Below, piece by piece: positions 44,698-54,574 of a stretch of DNA of 64,000 bases (position 1 is its first letter; every line of letters begins with the position of its first letter). The DNA is from Jeotgalibacillus soli (lineage in GTDB: Bacteria; Bacillota; Bacilli; Bacillales; Jeotgalibacillaceae). The DNA is taken from assembly GCF_000829435.1 (NCBI RefSeq), contig NZ_JXRP01000020.1:114864-178863 (forward strand), written 5' to 3'. Below the pieces are notes generated by a model. It did not search any database, was not told the DNA's origin, and saw only the letters and a program-made list of their open reading frames with translations. A program made the translations under genes and the position numbers.

Positions 44698-46169
44698 TCG
44701 TTCATCACTCTCTTTTTGAGTTCACGCCGAAGCAATTTATTAGAAGCGTTTCGCGGCAGCTTATCAATAACATAGAACACTTTCGGTACTTTATAGCCTG
44801 CCATGCTTTCCTTGCAAAAAGCGTTATAATCGTCTGAATTAAATGAGAAACCCTTCTCCAATACAATAAATGCCACGGGGACCTGTCCCCAAGATGGATC
44901 ATCTTTTCCAACTACCCCCGCTTCCAGAATAGCCGGATGCTTCGTTAATACCGCTTCAATTTCAGCAGGATAAATATTTTCCCCACCAGAAATAATTAAA
45001 TCAGATCTGCGATCAAGTACAAATAAAAATCCTTCGTCATCTAAGTAGCCGATATCTCCTGTATAAAACCAACCTTCTTTAAATGAGGTTTCATTTGCTT
45101 CAGGATGATTTAAGTAACCTGGCGTCACGTTTGGTCCCTTGACGGTAATTTCCCCTACTTCATTCGCTTTACATCGATCACCGTACGTATTAACGATGGA
45201 TATTTCACTTGTAAATAGAGGTTTTCCTGCAGAACCGATTTTCCTTCTGCTGTCCTCTGGTGAAAGAGTGGCAAATTGTGAGGCCGTTTCTGTCATGCCG
45301 TACGTTTGAAAAACAGGAATTCCCGCTTCAAAACATTCTTCAATAATATGCGGAGCAGCTGGACCTCCTCCAAGGAGCATGCATCGGAATGATTTATGAT
45401 ATGGTTTTCCATTTCTCACAGCAAGAAGTCGTAGAAGCATCGTTGTCACAACTGAAATCATTGTCGCTCTGCCATATTCTATATCGTCATGAATTTTTTC
45501 TTCATCAAACTGCTCGTATAAACGTATGCTGTTTCCATATATAACGCTTCTCATTAAAATCGAATAGCCGCTAATATGAAAGAGCGGAACGGCACAAAGC
45601 CAGGTATCCTCAACATCCATCCCAAGGTTTAATGCAGACCCCATGGCACTGAAAAAGTGATTGGCATATGTTTGTGCAACAGCTTTAGGACGACCTGTCG
45701 TTCCTGATGTGTACATAATGGAACAAACTTCACGATCCGCCGCATCATATAACGAACTGTTTACGAAGGTATTGTTTAACTGTTCAACCGCACCAATTGT
45801 ATAGACCGATAGCTCATTTTTTAAGCTATTCACTTTTTCATCAAATACATCGTCTACAATAAGCAGCTGTGTATGGCTGTCCTGCAGCTGAAATTTCCAT
45901 TCAGCCGCTGATAATCTGTGGTTGACCATTAATGCTGGAATAGCTAATTGCTGCAAAGCATGAATAAGAAAAACTCCATCAAGCGAGTTTCGAATCATTA
46001 ATGCTACCGGCTTAGCGGGATCCAAAGAAAGACTCGATAGCTTTTCTGCAATGGCAGTTGTTTCCTTTAATAGTTCTGCAAATGTCAAGGAAGTTTCAGC
46101 GGTATGGATGGCAATTCGATTTGGTGTAAGTGCTGCTCTTCTTGATAGCCAATGCTCCGAGAAATTCAA
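44694..46169 (-). CDS. menE: o-Succinylbenzoate-CoA ligase MenE
   Basis: A 491-residue acyl-adenylate-forming enzyme. P-loop-like motif IMYTSGTTGRPKAVAQ, the QTYGMTETASQFATL block, YTGDIGYLDDEGFLFVLDRR and the C-terminal catalytic lysine in RNASNKLLRREL are all present. It activates o-succinylbenzoate with ATP and CoA for MenB. GGAGAAGGAGAAG precedes the ATG. It starts 84 bp after menB, with a hairpin between that may lower menE-menC expression. Confidence 0.95.
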   Translation of the reverse strand: MNFSEHWLSRRAALTPNRIAIHTAETSLTFAELLKETTAIAEKLSSLSLDPAKPVALMIRNSLDGVFLIHALQQLAIPALMVNHRLSAAEWKFQLQDSHTQLLIVDDVFDEKVNSLKNELSVYTIGAVEQLNNTFVNSSLYDAADREVCSIMYTSGTTGRPKAVAQTYANHFFSAMGSALNLGMDVEDTWLCAVPLFHISGYSILMRSVIYGNSIRLYEQFDEEKIHDDIEYGRATMISVVTTMLLRLLAVRNGKPYHKSFRCMLLGGGPAAPHIIEECFEAGIPVFQTYGMTETASQFATLSPEDSRRKIGSAGKPLFTSEISIVNTYGDRCKANEVGEITVKGPNVTPGYLNHPEANETSFKEGWFYTGDIGYLDDEGFLFVLDRRSDLIISGGENIYPAEIEAVLTKHPAILEAGVVGKDDPSWGQVPVAFIVLEKGFSFNSDDYNAFCKESMAGYKVPKVFYVIDKLPRNASNKLLRRELKKRVMNE

Positions 46170-46200
46170 TATCTCTTCTCCTTCTCACTCAATTTTTGAT

Positions 46201-46232
46201 AAAAAAGAGCCCGTGAGTTCTCCCCACAGGCT
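46201..46232 (-). terminator. Hairpin between menB and menE, possible partial terminator
   Basis: Minus strand AGCCTGTG/CACGGGCT (46225-46232 with 46208-46215, one G-U pair) followed by CTTTTTT. It lies inside the operon. Confidence 0.65.
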
Positions 46233-46253
46233 GCTTGTTCAGTTCTTTAACAA

Positions 46254-47072
46254 TTAAGGGAAACGAGGGAATTGACCAAAGTCCGGTTTACGTTTTTCCT
46301 TGAACGCGTCACGGCCTTCTTTTGCCTCATCCGTTGTGTAATAAAGAAGCGTTGCATCCCCAGCGAATTGCTGTAATCCAGCAAGACCATCTGTATCTGC
46401 GTTCATCGCTGCTTTTATGAAGCGAAGTGCTGTCGGGCTCTTTTCAAGCATTTCTTCCGCCCATTTCACTGTTTCATCTTCAAGCTCAGCTAATGGTACA
46501 ACTGTGTTGACAAGTCCCATATCAAGCGCTTCCTGTGCGTTGTATTGACGGCATAGGAACCAAATTTCTCTCGCTTTCTTATGACCAATAATACGTGCCA
46601 GGTAACCTGAACCGTAGCCGGCATCGAATGATCCGACATTCGGTCCTGTTTGACCAAAAATAGCGTTGTCAGCTGCAATCGTTAAGTCACAAACAACATG
46701 AAGAACATGTCCTCCGCCAATTGCGTAGCCAGAAACCATTGCAATAACCGGCTTTGGAATCACGCGTATTAAACGTTGAAGATCCAACACGTTTAGACGA
46801 GGAATCTCATCTTCTCCAACATATCCACCATGTCCGCGCACCTTTTGGTCACCGCCGGAACAAAACGCTTTGTCTCCCACTCCTGCCAGCACGATAACCC
46901 CAATACTTGAGTCATCACGAGCATAAGCAAACGCATTAATGAGCTCCATTACTGTTTTGGGACGGAAAGCATTATGGACTTCCGGTCGATTGATGGAGAT
47001 TTTCGCAATACCATTATATGTTTCATACAAAATATCTTCATAGTTCCGTTCCTGTACCCATTCACGAGTCAT
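46254..47072 (-). CDS. menB: 1,4-Dihydroxy-2-naphthoyl-CoA synthase MenB
   Basis: A 272-residue crotonase-fold enzyme that closes the naphthoquinone ring (Dieckmann-type condensation). Blocks [39 protein letters not shown] (oxyanion hole, bicarbonate-site type Gly), and [19 protein letters not shown] are the MenB hallmark. Length is standard. AGGAGGTTTC lies before the ATG. It is central in the operon, between menH and menE. Confidence 0.97.
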   Translation of the reverse strand: MTREWVQERNYEDILYETYNGIAKISINRPEVHNAFRPKTVMELINAFAYARDDSSIGVIVLAGVGDKAFCSGGDQKVRGHGGYVGEDEIPRLNVLDLQRLIRVIPKPVIAMVSGYAIGGGHVLHVVCDLTIAADNAIFGQTGPNVGSFDAGYGSGYLARIIGHKKAREIWFLCRQYNAQEALDMGLVNTVVPLAELEDETVKWAEEMLEKSPTALRFIKAAMNADTDGLAGLQQFAGDATLLYYTTDEAKEGRDAFKEKRKPDFGQFPRFP

Positions 47073-47115
47073 GAAAGAAACCTCCTTTTATGTAATAGGC
47101 TTTGAGCATACACGC

Positions 47116-47925
47116 TCAGCCAAATAATAAAAACTCCATTAACATTGTATCAAACTTTTCCGGTTGTTCCACATGAATTGCGTGACCTGCTTCCGAAAAA
47201 ACGACTTTTTTTGCATGAGGGAGCTTTAAAAGCATTTGATCCGCAATTTGACAAAACTTTTCATCTTCTTCTCCCGTTAGAAGCAGCATAGGTATTTTCA
47301 TGGTCGATAAATGATCCCACCAGGAGCTTTGACTTCCTGTTCCCATTCCTCTTAGACTTTCTGCAAGACCAGCTGCATGATTTTTTAAGCGCTGTGTCCG
47401 AATGTCAGACTGGATTCTGGCTGAAAGATTTTTTTGCGATTTAAATAGTGAAATGTTTTCCCATTTATCTACAAATGCTTTGATGCCCTCAGCTTCAATA
47501 AATTGAGCAAGCTTTTCATCCGCTTCAATACGATCCTGACGTTCTTTCGGTGAAGCGAGCCCTGGAGAACCGCTTTCAAGTATAAGAGTGGAGACCCGCT
47601 CTGGATAATAATGAGCAAATGAGAGCGCTGTTCTTCCACCCATTGAGTATCCTGCTATATGAGCCTTCTCTATTTTTAAAGCATCTAACATTTCTTTTAA
47701 ATCTCTGCATACTTCTTTCATTGAATACCGCTTACGATCATCTGGCATAATGGTCCCACCGTGTCCCGGCAAATCAACTGCGACACATTTCCATTTAGAA
47801 GATAGTGTTCGGATTGTATGCTTCCATGTTGACATATCACCCGTAAAACCATGCAATAATAGAATGGATTCCCCTTGCCCCTCAACACGTATATTATAGG
47901 TAGCATCTCTAATGGAAAGATTCAT
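47116..47925 (-). CDS. menH: SHCHC synthase MenH
   Basis: A 269-residue alpha/beta hydrolase that eliminates pyruvate from SEPHCHC. Nucleophile elbow AHIAGYSMGGRTALSFA (Ser about 93), early LLLHGFTGDMSTWKHTI (oxyanion loop), acid LLTGEEDEKF and base EAGHAIHVEQPE. Its ATG lies immediately after the menD stop with no gap, and the ribosome site GGGGGAG is within the end of menD. Operon position between menD and menB supports MenH over a generic hydrolase. Confidence 0.93.
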   Translation of the reverse strand: MNLSIRDATYNIRVEGQGESILLLHGFTGDMSTWKHTIRTLSSKWKCVAVDLPGHGGTIMPDDRKRYSMKEVCRDLKEMLDALKIEKAHIAGYSMGGRTALSFAHYYPERVSTLILESGSPGLASPKERQDRIEADEKLAQFIEAEGIKAFVDKWENISLFKSQKNLSARIQSDIRTQRLKNHAAGLAESLRGMGTGSQSSWWDHLSTMKIPMLLLTGEEDEKFCQIADQMLLKLPHAKKVVFSEAGHAIHVEQPEKFDTMLMEFLLFG

Positions 47926-49665
47926 CTATTCTCCCCCTATTTTCCTTTCAACTGCCGACTGAACGCTGCGCCAGAGAGAACGATGAGTCAACACATTTTC
48001 GTCCCGGTTCGTCATCACCTCAATGATGGATACACCGCGGACTTCCGACTGTGCTTGCAAAGCCGCATCTAGCTGCTCTGGGTCTATTACACGTTCATAC
48101 GAAGCGCCATAAAGACGGGCAGCATGTTCAAAATCAAGCTCCGTCGGTGTACCAAACAGCGTTTCAAAATGCTTCGGCTCAGAGGATTGAGGCAGGTATG
48201 AAAAAATCCCTCCCCCATTATTATTAAGCACAATAATTCTTAAATTATTCGCATGCTGCTTTGAAACCAACAGCCCATTTAAATCATGGAAAAATGACAA
48301 ATCACCAATTAAAAGATACACGGGCTCTTCAGATACAGAGGAGATCCCTAATGCTGTAGAAACTACGCCATCAATCCCGTTAGCTCCTCGGTTTGCCCAA
48401 ATACTAAGAGAAGAGGCCTCTCTCGTCCAAAATGTATCAACATCCCGAATTGGCATGCTGTTGCCAACTACTAATTGGCTTCCAACTGGTAATTGGCGTA
48501 ATATCCGCCCAACAATTGCCCCCTCATCTCTTTCATTCATGACATATTGACCGATTTCATGAACGGTTACAGCGTTAATGTCCTGCCAAAATGATTGCCA
48601 CGAGCCGTACGTTCTATCTTTGAGAAATGGCAGCAGGCCGTTAATAAATGCAGCGTCATCACTTTCAATATATGACGTCACGGTTGAAATTGGATCTCTC
48701 CATTCAGTCCCTTTATCTACTAACCAGTGCTCAGCTGCTTTATGTGCTTGCAAAAATTGAGTCAACGGCTTCGATACAGGCATCCCGCCAAAACGTATGA
48801 TTAGGTCCGGTTTCAATCTGTTAATCAAATCTTTCAATCTTAAGAAGGCATCATAGCTTTCGATTAACAATGATTCTTCTTTTAAGGCTGAACGCAAGTG
48901 GGACAATGGATCAACTAAAACAGGATAGCCCGTTCTTTTTGCAAATTGTATAAGCTCATCCTTGACATGAGGAGAATCCATTGGACCAACAACGATAATA
49001 CCTTTTTCACTTGAATTAACCGTCACTGCAAGCTCTCTCGCCTGGTCTTTTGATATTGCTTTTTCTCCGCGATACAATGAAATGGTTCTTACCTCTTGCA
49101 GCTCTTCAAACGCCCCATCCAAGTCCGGAATTAGCGGCTCTCTAAATGGAAAATTCAAATGAACAGGTCCGTACGGTGCCTCGAGTGATTTCGCAATGGC
49201 TCGTGTTGCTATTCTTCTGACGTAGTTAAGCACTGCATTTGAATCCTCGGGCAGCGCCATATCCGCAAACCATTTTACATGGTGACCAAATAAGTGAATT
49301 TGATCAATGGCTTGCGGTGCACCTACTTCACGCAATTCATGCGGACGGTCAGCGGTTAAAACAAGAAGGGGTATTCTTGCGTATCGCGCCTCTACAACCG
49401 CAGGATAATAATTGGCTGCCGCTGTGCCCGATGTACATAGCAATACGACCGGTTCACCTGTTTTTTTCGCCATACCAAGTGCATAAAAAGCTGCTGACCG
49501 CTCGTCCACATTGACGTGGCATTCGATCAATGGATGCTCCTGCAGCACATACGCAAGAGGAGTGGAACGTGAGCCAGGGCTAATGACGGCTCGTTTCACT
49601 CCTCCTTTATGCAGCTGCTGAACAAATGTAGCGACAAAGGTTGTTAATGTTTGTTGATGACTCAT
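47926..49665 (-). CDS. menD: SEPHCHC synthase MenD
   Basis: A 579-residue thiamine diphosphate enzyme adding the succinic semialdehyde unit to isochorismate. Early SPGSRSTPLAYVLQEHP and HVNVDERSAAFYALG (catalytic Glu) are classic MenD. The TPP/Mg motif is LIGDLSFFHDLNGLL followed by VLNNNGGGIFSYLPQ. RGANGIDGVVSTALG is also conserved. Its ATG overlaps the menF stop by 4 bases, and menH follows at once. Confidence 0.97.
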   Translation of the reverse strand: MSHQQTLTTFVATFVQQLHKGGVKRAVISPGSRSTPLAYVLQEHPLIECHVNVDERSAAFYALGMAKKTGEPVVLLCTSGTAAANYYPAVVEARYARIPLLVLTADRPHELREVGAPQAIDQIHLFGHHVKWFADMALPEDSNAVLNYVRRIATRAIAKSLEAPYGPVHLNFPFREPLIPDLDGAFEELQEVRTISLYRGEKAISKDQARELAVTVNSSEKGIIVVGPMDSPHVKDELIQFAKRTGYPVLVDPLSHLRSALKEESLLIESYDAFLRLKDLINRLKPDLIIRFGGMPVSKPLTQFLQAHKAAEHWLVDKGTEWRDPISTVTSYIESDDAAFINGLLPFLKDRTYGSWQSFWQDINAVTVHEIGQYVMNERDEGAIVGRILRQLPVGSQLVVGNSMPIRDVDTFWTREASSLSIWANRGANGIDGVVSTALGISSVSEEPVYLLIGDLSFFHDLNGLLVSKQHANNLRIIVLNNNGGGIFSYLPQSSEPKHFETLFGTPTELDFEHAARLYGASYERVIDPEQLDAALQAQSEVRGVSIIEVMTNRDENVLTHRSLWRSVQSAVERKIGGE

Positions 49666-51068
49666 TTAATTGTTCCTCCTACTGCGCGCAGCATCGGACG
49701 GAATTTAATTGTCGTTTCCTGATACTCGCTTTCTGGGTCTGAATCCGCCACAACTCCACATCCAGCATATAAATACGCATGATGATCATGAAGCAAGCCG
49801 GAACGGATTGCAACCGCAAACTCGCCATTTCCCTGTGCATCCAGCCAGCCAACAGGTGCTGCATAAAATCCACGGTTCATACCTTCTTCCTCTCTTATCA
49901 CATCCATGGCAAGATGTGTTGGAGTGCCGCCAAGTGCCGGAGTTGGATGTAAATTTCTCACATAATCCAAAATAGATATTCCTTTGGACGCGATTCCCTT
50001 TACCGGTGTATATAAATGCTGAATATCTCTTATTTTCATTAATGCCGGCTGTGAAGGAACGTGGACTACCTCACAAAGATCAGTCAAGCTCGACTTAATC
50101 ATGTTTACGACAAGCTGATGCTCATGCAAATTTTTCTCATCATGAAGAAGCAGCTGTCCTAGACGATTGTCTTCCTCTGTGGTATTCCCACGCTGTATGG
50201 ATCCGGCAAGGCATGTAGATAAAATGGACTCATTTTCTTTCTTTACTAAACGCTCTGGGGTCGCCCCTATAAAACAGCTGTCTAACACCTCAAGCGAAAA
50301 AATAAAGCTATCAGGCTGGTCATCTCTCAAGCGCTCCAGCACGGTATCTGAACGTTTTTTTCCGTCAAATTCTACTTTTATTTTTCGCGCTAGAACGACC
50401 TTTTCCATTTCTTCTTTTTGAAGACGTTTAACAACAAAACCGATCGTGTTTTTCCACCGTTCCGGATTAACCTCTATTGTTTGGACAACATTTGCATCCT
50501 TTATATGATCCTGTAATCTAGTAAAAAGCAATTCTTTATTTGCTTGGATGCGGGCCCATATCGTTTTAGCATGGTCTCCTTCCGAACAAATAATATTCGT
50601 TGTTAAAAAAGCAGCTCCGTATTGATCTATTGTCAGCATATAAGAGGGCAATTGGAAATATCCATCTGAGAAGTTTGACCATTCAAGCTCTGCCTCTTGT
50701 CTTGGATCAAACGAGAAACCTCCCATTATGATTGGACCTGTTCCTATTTTTTGCACTCCAAAATAAACAGCATGCTCTAAAAATTGAGACCATTGCTGCT
50801 GTATCGTTGTAAATCGATCATTCAAAGGATTTGAAGTGAAGGTCTGGGCATTGCCGACTCCAATTAAAGCGAGCTCACCATCTCGGTCCTGCCAGAAAGA
50901 TCGCTCACCTTGAAACATTTGATACCCTGCTTCATAGAATTGAAGGGGGTCCACCGGATCAATTGGGATGACCATGCTAAATAGCACATCCCGCTTGAAC
51001 TGATAGGCCTTTTCAAACGCATGTTCAAATGCAGCATACCCATGTGATTGCTGTATAATTCTCACCAT
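49662..51068 (-). CDS. menF: Isochorismate synthase MenF
   Basis: About 468 residues of chorismate-binding enzyme (MenF/EntC/TrpE fold). Key blocks: VVLARKIKVEFDGKKRSD (catalytic Lys), GATPERLVKKENESILSTCL, AGSIQRGNTTEEDN, HEHQLVVNMI (metal Glu), PTPALGGTPTHLAMDVI and FYAAPVGWLDAQGNGEFAVA. The frame extends to 51098; GGGGGAAAC before the ATG at 51068 fixes the start. It is first in menFDHBEC and commits chorismate to menaquinone. I see no separate entC, so siderophore use is not implied. Confidence 0.95.
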   Translation of the reverse strand: MVRIIQQSHGYAAFEHAFEKAYQFKRDVLFSMVIPIDPVDPLQFYEAGYQMFQGERSFWQDRDGELALIGVGNAQTFTSNPLNDRFTTIQQQWSQFLEHAVYFGVQKIGTGPIIMGGFSFDPRQEAELEWSNFSDGYFQLPSYMLTIDQYGAAFLTTNIICSEGDHAKTIWARIQANKELLFTRLQDHIKDANVVQTIEVNPERWKNTIGFVVKRLQKEEMEKVVLARKIKVEFDGKKRSDTVLERLRDDQPDSFIFSLEVLDSCFIGATPERLVKKENESILSTCLAGSIQRGNTTEEDNRLGQLLLHDEKNLHEHQLVVNMIKSSLTDLCEVVHVPSQPALMKIRDIQHLYTPVKGIASKGISILDYVRNLHPTPALGGTPTHLAMDVIREEEGMNRGFYAAPVGWLDAQGNGEFAVAIRSGLLHDHHAYLYAGCGVVADSDPESEYQETTIKFRPMLRAVGGTIK

Positions 51069-51298
51069 GTTTCCCCCTAAAATCACTGTTGCGAACAAGT
51101 TTTATCTTCCTTAAAGATACACTTGTTTTTAGCATGATGTCAATGAAACAACCCTCATTGCTCTGTTTATTCCCCTTGTATTTGAAAACCTATTTTCCCA
51201 ATTCCTGAAACGATCATCACTCACTCTTTCATTTCAATTCTATACTTAGTCAAGGTATAATAAGAGCATACAAATCTCGACAAAGCTGACAGAACTCC
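51069..51298. other. Divergent menF/menA intergenic region
   Basis: No gene. It should hold the promoter of menFDHBEC. A candidate on the minus strand is TTGTCG near 51280 with a 17-bp spacer and TTATAC, but the -10 is poor. No riboswitch-like structure recognised. Confidence 0.5.
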
Positions 51299-51299
51299 A

Positions 51300-51328
51300 T
51301 TGACACAATCTATCGCTTTTTCTACACT
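51300..51328 (+). promoter_or_regulatory. Sigma-A promoter of menA
   Basis: TTGACA (51300-51305), 17-bp spacer, TACACT (51323-51328); start codon 60 bp downstream. Confidence 0.75.
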
Positions 51329-51391
51329 TTACTATGGACTTTTCTTGTCACAAATACACAATACTTTGAGATTATATAAGGAGAGAAAAAA

Positions 51392-52312
51392 ATGAATACT
51401 CAACAAACCACGGTCCAAGCTGATAAGGGTTGGCGCATATGGTGGCAATTAACACGACCGCACACACTGACTGCTGCCTTTGTGCCCGTTTTGCTTGGCA
51501 CTGTTCTCGCTCTTGAGTTTACACAAATGAACTGGTTTATGTTCATTGCTATGCTTCTTGCAAGCATTCTAATTCAAGCCGCCACGAATATGATCAATGA
51601 ATATTATGATTATGTTCGCGGGTTAGATACGGAAGAATCAGTCGGCATCGGCGGAGCGATTGTACGAAATGGCGTTAAACCCAAAACCGTGATTTCACTC
51701 GCCTTTATTCTTTTTGGAATCGCGTTATTACTTGGTGTATATATTTGTCTAAACAGCTCCTGGTGGATTGCCCTTATCGGTATTGTAGGAATGACAGCAG
51801 GCTATTTCTATACTGGCGGACCAGTCCCGATCGCATACACTCCTTTTGGAGAAATCACTGCAGGATTTTTTATGGGGTTTGTTATTGTACTCATTTCCTT
51901 TTATATACAAACAGGTGAAATCAATTCGATCGTCATGCTCGTTTCAATCCCGGTTTCCATTCTAGTTGGATCCATTCTGCTGGCTAACAATATACGAGAT
52001 CTCGACGGTGATAAAGAAAATGGAAGAAAAACGATTGCCATTTTATTAGGACGACAAAAAGCAATCTATTTTCTTGCCGGCATGTTTATTGTTTCATATG
52101 GTATTGTCATTGCCCTTATCGTTTTCGGACTTGCTTCACCGTGGCTGCTCATCAGTTTTCTCAGCATCCCTAAAGCCGTTAAAGCAACGAAAGGCTTTAT
52201 TGGAAAGACTATGCCAATACAAATGATGCCCGCCATGAAAGCTACTGCACAAACAAATACAATCTTTGGCTTTCTATTATCCATCGGTCTATTAATCGGA
52301 TACTATGTTTAA
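51392..52312 (+). CDS. menA: 1,4-Dihydroxy-2-naphthoate polyprenyltransferase MenA
   Basis: A 306-residue UbiA-family membrane prenyltransferase joining DHNA to a polyprenyl chain to give demethylmenaquinone. About eight or nine membrane segments. The two aspartate-rich motifs are NMINEYYDYVRGLDTEES and NNIRDLDGDKENGRKT, both magnesium-diphosphate sites. AAGGAGAG precedes the ATG. Divergent from menF, as in B. subtilis, so quinone ring and prenylation genes are adjacent but separately promoted. Confidence 0.95.
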   Translation: MNTQQTTVQADKGWRIWWQLTRPHTLTAAFVPVLLGTVLALEFTQMNWFMFIAMLLASILIQAATNMINEYYDYVRGLDTEESVGIGGAIVRNGVKPKTVISLAFILFGIALLLGVYICLNSSWWIALIGIVGMTAGYFYTGGPVPIAYTPFGEITAGFFMGFVIVLISFYIQTGEINSIVMLVSIPVSILVGSILLANNIRDLDGDKENGRKTIAILLGRQKAIYFLAGMFIVSYGIVIALIVFGLASPWLLISFLSIPKAVKATKGFIGKTMPIQMMPAMKATAQTNTIFGFLLSIGLLIGYYV

Positions 52313-52319
52313 ATCGTGC

Positions 52320-52353
52320 TAGAGCTGTTCTCAACGAACAGCTCTATTTTTTT
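52320..52353 (+). terminator. Terminator of menA
   Basis: An 11-bp stem (52320-52330 with 52336-52346) followed by seven Ts. Confidence 0.92.
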
Positions 52354-52425
52354 GGCTGATGTTTCATTTTATGTATGGGGGATAAACTATACGTAATAAC
52401 TCAATGCATAAAAGGAGTGTCATAT

Positions 52426-53028
52426 ATGTTATCAAATGAACAATTACAAGAGTTTAAAAATCAATTGTTAGCAAGAAAAGAAGAATTAGCCTCTGCCAAA
52501 GAATCAAGCAGTGTTGCTGAGCAGTCTACGGAGCTTTCTCAATATGATAACCATCCAGCAGATAACGCCACTGATCTTTTTGATCGCGAAAAAGACATGG
52601 CACTGGATCAGCATGCTGAACAAGAGCTTCAAAAAATCGATAACTCTCTAAAAGCAATAGAAGAAGGCACATATGGCATTTGTGCAGTTAGCGGAAAAGA
52701 GATCCCTATTGAAAGATTAAAGGCAATCCCAACAGCCCTTACACGCGTAGAGCATGCCAATGGTCAACGTGCAAGCTTAGATGACCGCCCAAGTGAAGAA
52801 GATGTACTAAACGCTTCAACCGAAGCCCCTTATAAAGCAGCAGATGGAGAAATTCGTGATTATGAGGATAGCTTCAGTGATGTGGCACGATATGGTACAT
52901 CAGAAACTCCTTCTGACAGAGGCGGAGACGAGAATACGTATGATGAAATGTATGAAGATGAGGATCTGACTACAGTAGCAACAGATATAGGCGGAAATGA
53001 ACGTAGAATTTACCCAGATAATAAATAA
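52426..53028 (+). CDS. yteA: DksA/TraR-type protein YteA
   Basis: A 200-residue protein of the Bacillus YteA (yteA/yocK) group related to DksA/TraR. N-terminal coiled coil (LQEFKNQLLARKEELASA), middle DNATDLFDREKDMALDQHAE and IDNSLKAIEEGTYGICAVSG. Only one cysteine (GIC) of the four-cysteine zinc finger remains, as is common in this group. The C-terminal half is acidic. The frame extends to 52375; AAAGGAGTGTCATAT fixes the ATG at 52426. Downstream of menA as in B. subtilis; targets unknown, possibly RNA polymerase-associated or spore-related. Confidence 0.88.
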   Translation: MLSNEQLQEFKNQLLARKEELASAKESSSVAEQSTELSQYDNHPADNATDLFDREKDMALDQHAEQELQKIDNSLKAIEEGTYGICAVSGKEIPIERLKAIPTALTRVEHANGQRASLDDRPSEEDVLNASTEAPYKAADGEIRDYEDSFSDVARYGTSETPSDRGGDENTYDEMYEDEDLTTVATDIGGNERRIYPDNK

Positions 53029-53065
53029 AAAAATCATCCTCTGTTTTCGCAGAGGATGATTTTTT
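53029..53065 (+). terminator. Terminator of yteA
   Basis: A perfect 13-bp stem (53031-53043 with 53050-53062) followed by a T run; it abuts the pseudogene on the other strand. Confidence 0.92.
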
Positions 53066-54038
53066 AATCAATGAAAAAGCTGCCTTCCGATAAAAAGGTG
53101 CCATCTGATTTTGAGACGACTACATGATACTCCCCTTCATCCAGCACCATTTGGTCATATCCTAGATCATATAAAATCCCTTATAAATACCCGGAATCTT
53201 CTTCTATATACTCTTCCCAAAACATTACTTCTTCACCTGTAACAACGTAAATGACGGAGTTTTGAACAAAGTCGTTCTCAACAAATTCAGCAAAATCGGC
53301 ACCATAAAAAAAGGGTTCTTCTTGCTCAAAGCGTTCTTGGACAGCAAGATCCCCTCGATTATTAACATCTTCACCAAATTCAATGGATCCGATTGAATTA
53401 AAGAAGCTGAAAATAGTCAATACCGTTACCACAATCAAATAAATGAAAGCAAGTCCAGCCATAGCCACAACTCCAGCTGCACTCGTTCCCCCGCTCCCAG
53501 CAATAGCTGCTTCATCGTCACTTGATAGATGATCAGCTTGGATATTCAATCTCTCAATTTTCTTTTTAGCATGATTATAGTAGAAACGATTGCCCAAAAC
53601 CCCATAGACAATGGCAATTGATAAACTGACCAATAGACTCTCTATTGTCACTAACCACTGCGGTGCATTTATACTAGTAAGAATAGTAATAGGAATGACA
53701 GTAATCCCAAACACAATAAATGCTTGTGCGTACATTCGACGATAGGCTAACCAATAAATAGTTAAAAAGAAGGCAGTTAAATTAAAAACAGATTTTCTTC
53801 CATAAGGCTCGGTTCGCTTCGATTTGGGTAAATAATAGTGTTGATTCTTTGTAACAAATGCCTTTAATTGATGATCTAACAATGAATCTTGATCTGTGGG
53901 ATCACCTACGTATTAACCTGATGACGCATCGTTATGATTGGTTGCATGAGTAGCGTTTATTTTTCGATTAACAATTGTGCCGCACTGCTGACAAAACTGA
54001 TCCTCCTCTAGCTTATATCCACATTGAGAACAATATAT
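53064..54038 (-). pseudogene. Zinc-ribbon DUF2628-like membrane protein, interrupted
   Basis: On the minus strand the expected start is ATA (54036-54038) instead of ATG, preceded by GGGAGTG. It reads YCSQCGYKLEEDQFCQQCGT (four-Cys zinc ribbon), then a linker ending at an in-frame TAA (near 53913). The frame then runs as VGDPTDQDSLLDHQLKAFV and a domain with several membrane segments (SVFNLTAFFLTIYWLAYRR, VAMAGLAFIYLIVVTVLTIF). A second in-frame TAA (53181) is followed by GILYDLGYDQMVLDEGEYHV and ends IDs at 53064. The middle 233 codons stay open. Three lesions together argue for a pseudogene. Confidence 0.8.
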
Positions 54039-54236
54039 AAAACACTCCCATATTTATCTATATTGATATCCTACATGAAAGCAGTTCTTCATAAAAGAAA
54101 ATAGTGCAATAGTTTAATAAAAGGAATCTGCTTATCAAACTAAGAAATTATCATTTGGGAAGAAATTATGCAATTGAGGAGAAAAAGCAGATGAACTTGT
54201 AAAATGATTATGCGTTTTATGGTTCTTATTAAAATG
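54039..54236. other. Non-coding stretch upstream of the interrupted zinc-ribbon gene
   Basis: AT-rich, no supported gene. It would contain that gene's promoter; none is convincing. Confidence 0.45.
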
Positions 54237-54361
54237 GCTATGTTAACATCCATTGTTGATTTTTGCACAGCGTTGATTGTAGCAGAAAGCGAGAGACTCC
54301 TGAGGGCTGAAGCGGAAAGAGAGCGCCCGGAGAGAAAATCAACAGCCAAGGTTAACATATC
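54237..54361 (+). repeat. Dispersed intergenic repeat, copy 5
   Basis: About 125 bp from GGCTATGTTAACATCCATTG to CAACAGCCAAGGTTAACATA. The left end resembles copies 2 and 3; the interior is shorter and lacks the CTCACCGCCCGCCCC block. Confidence 0.8.
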
Positions 54362-54528
54362 TATTAAAATAAAAAGCATTTAGAAGTTTCAAAAAAAATT
54401 CGATTTTAGTGCCTGTAAATTAACATAATGAAGTCGCCAATACCATGCTTTCATTAATAAATCTTTCAAGTTTTCTTACCAATTCATCAAGCTAGTCAAA
54501 TACAGTGAGTAAATAAAAAGTACAACGT

Positions 54529-54564
54529 AAAAAAATCGGTTAAGAACCGGAGTCTTAACCGATT
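54529..54564 (-). terminator. Terminator of the GntR remnant
   Basis: Minus-strand stem AATCGGTTAAGA/TCTTAACCGATT (54553-54564 with 54534-54545) followed by TTTTTAC. Confidence 0.88.
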
Positions 54565-54574
54565 AAATCTCATT

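Noticed and set aside
53064..54038. Selenocysteine or programmed readthrough for the zinc-ribbon gene
   Set aside because: Stops are TAA, not TGA, the start codon is also lost, and there is no recoding element visible.
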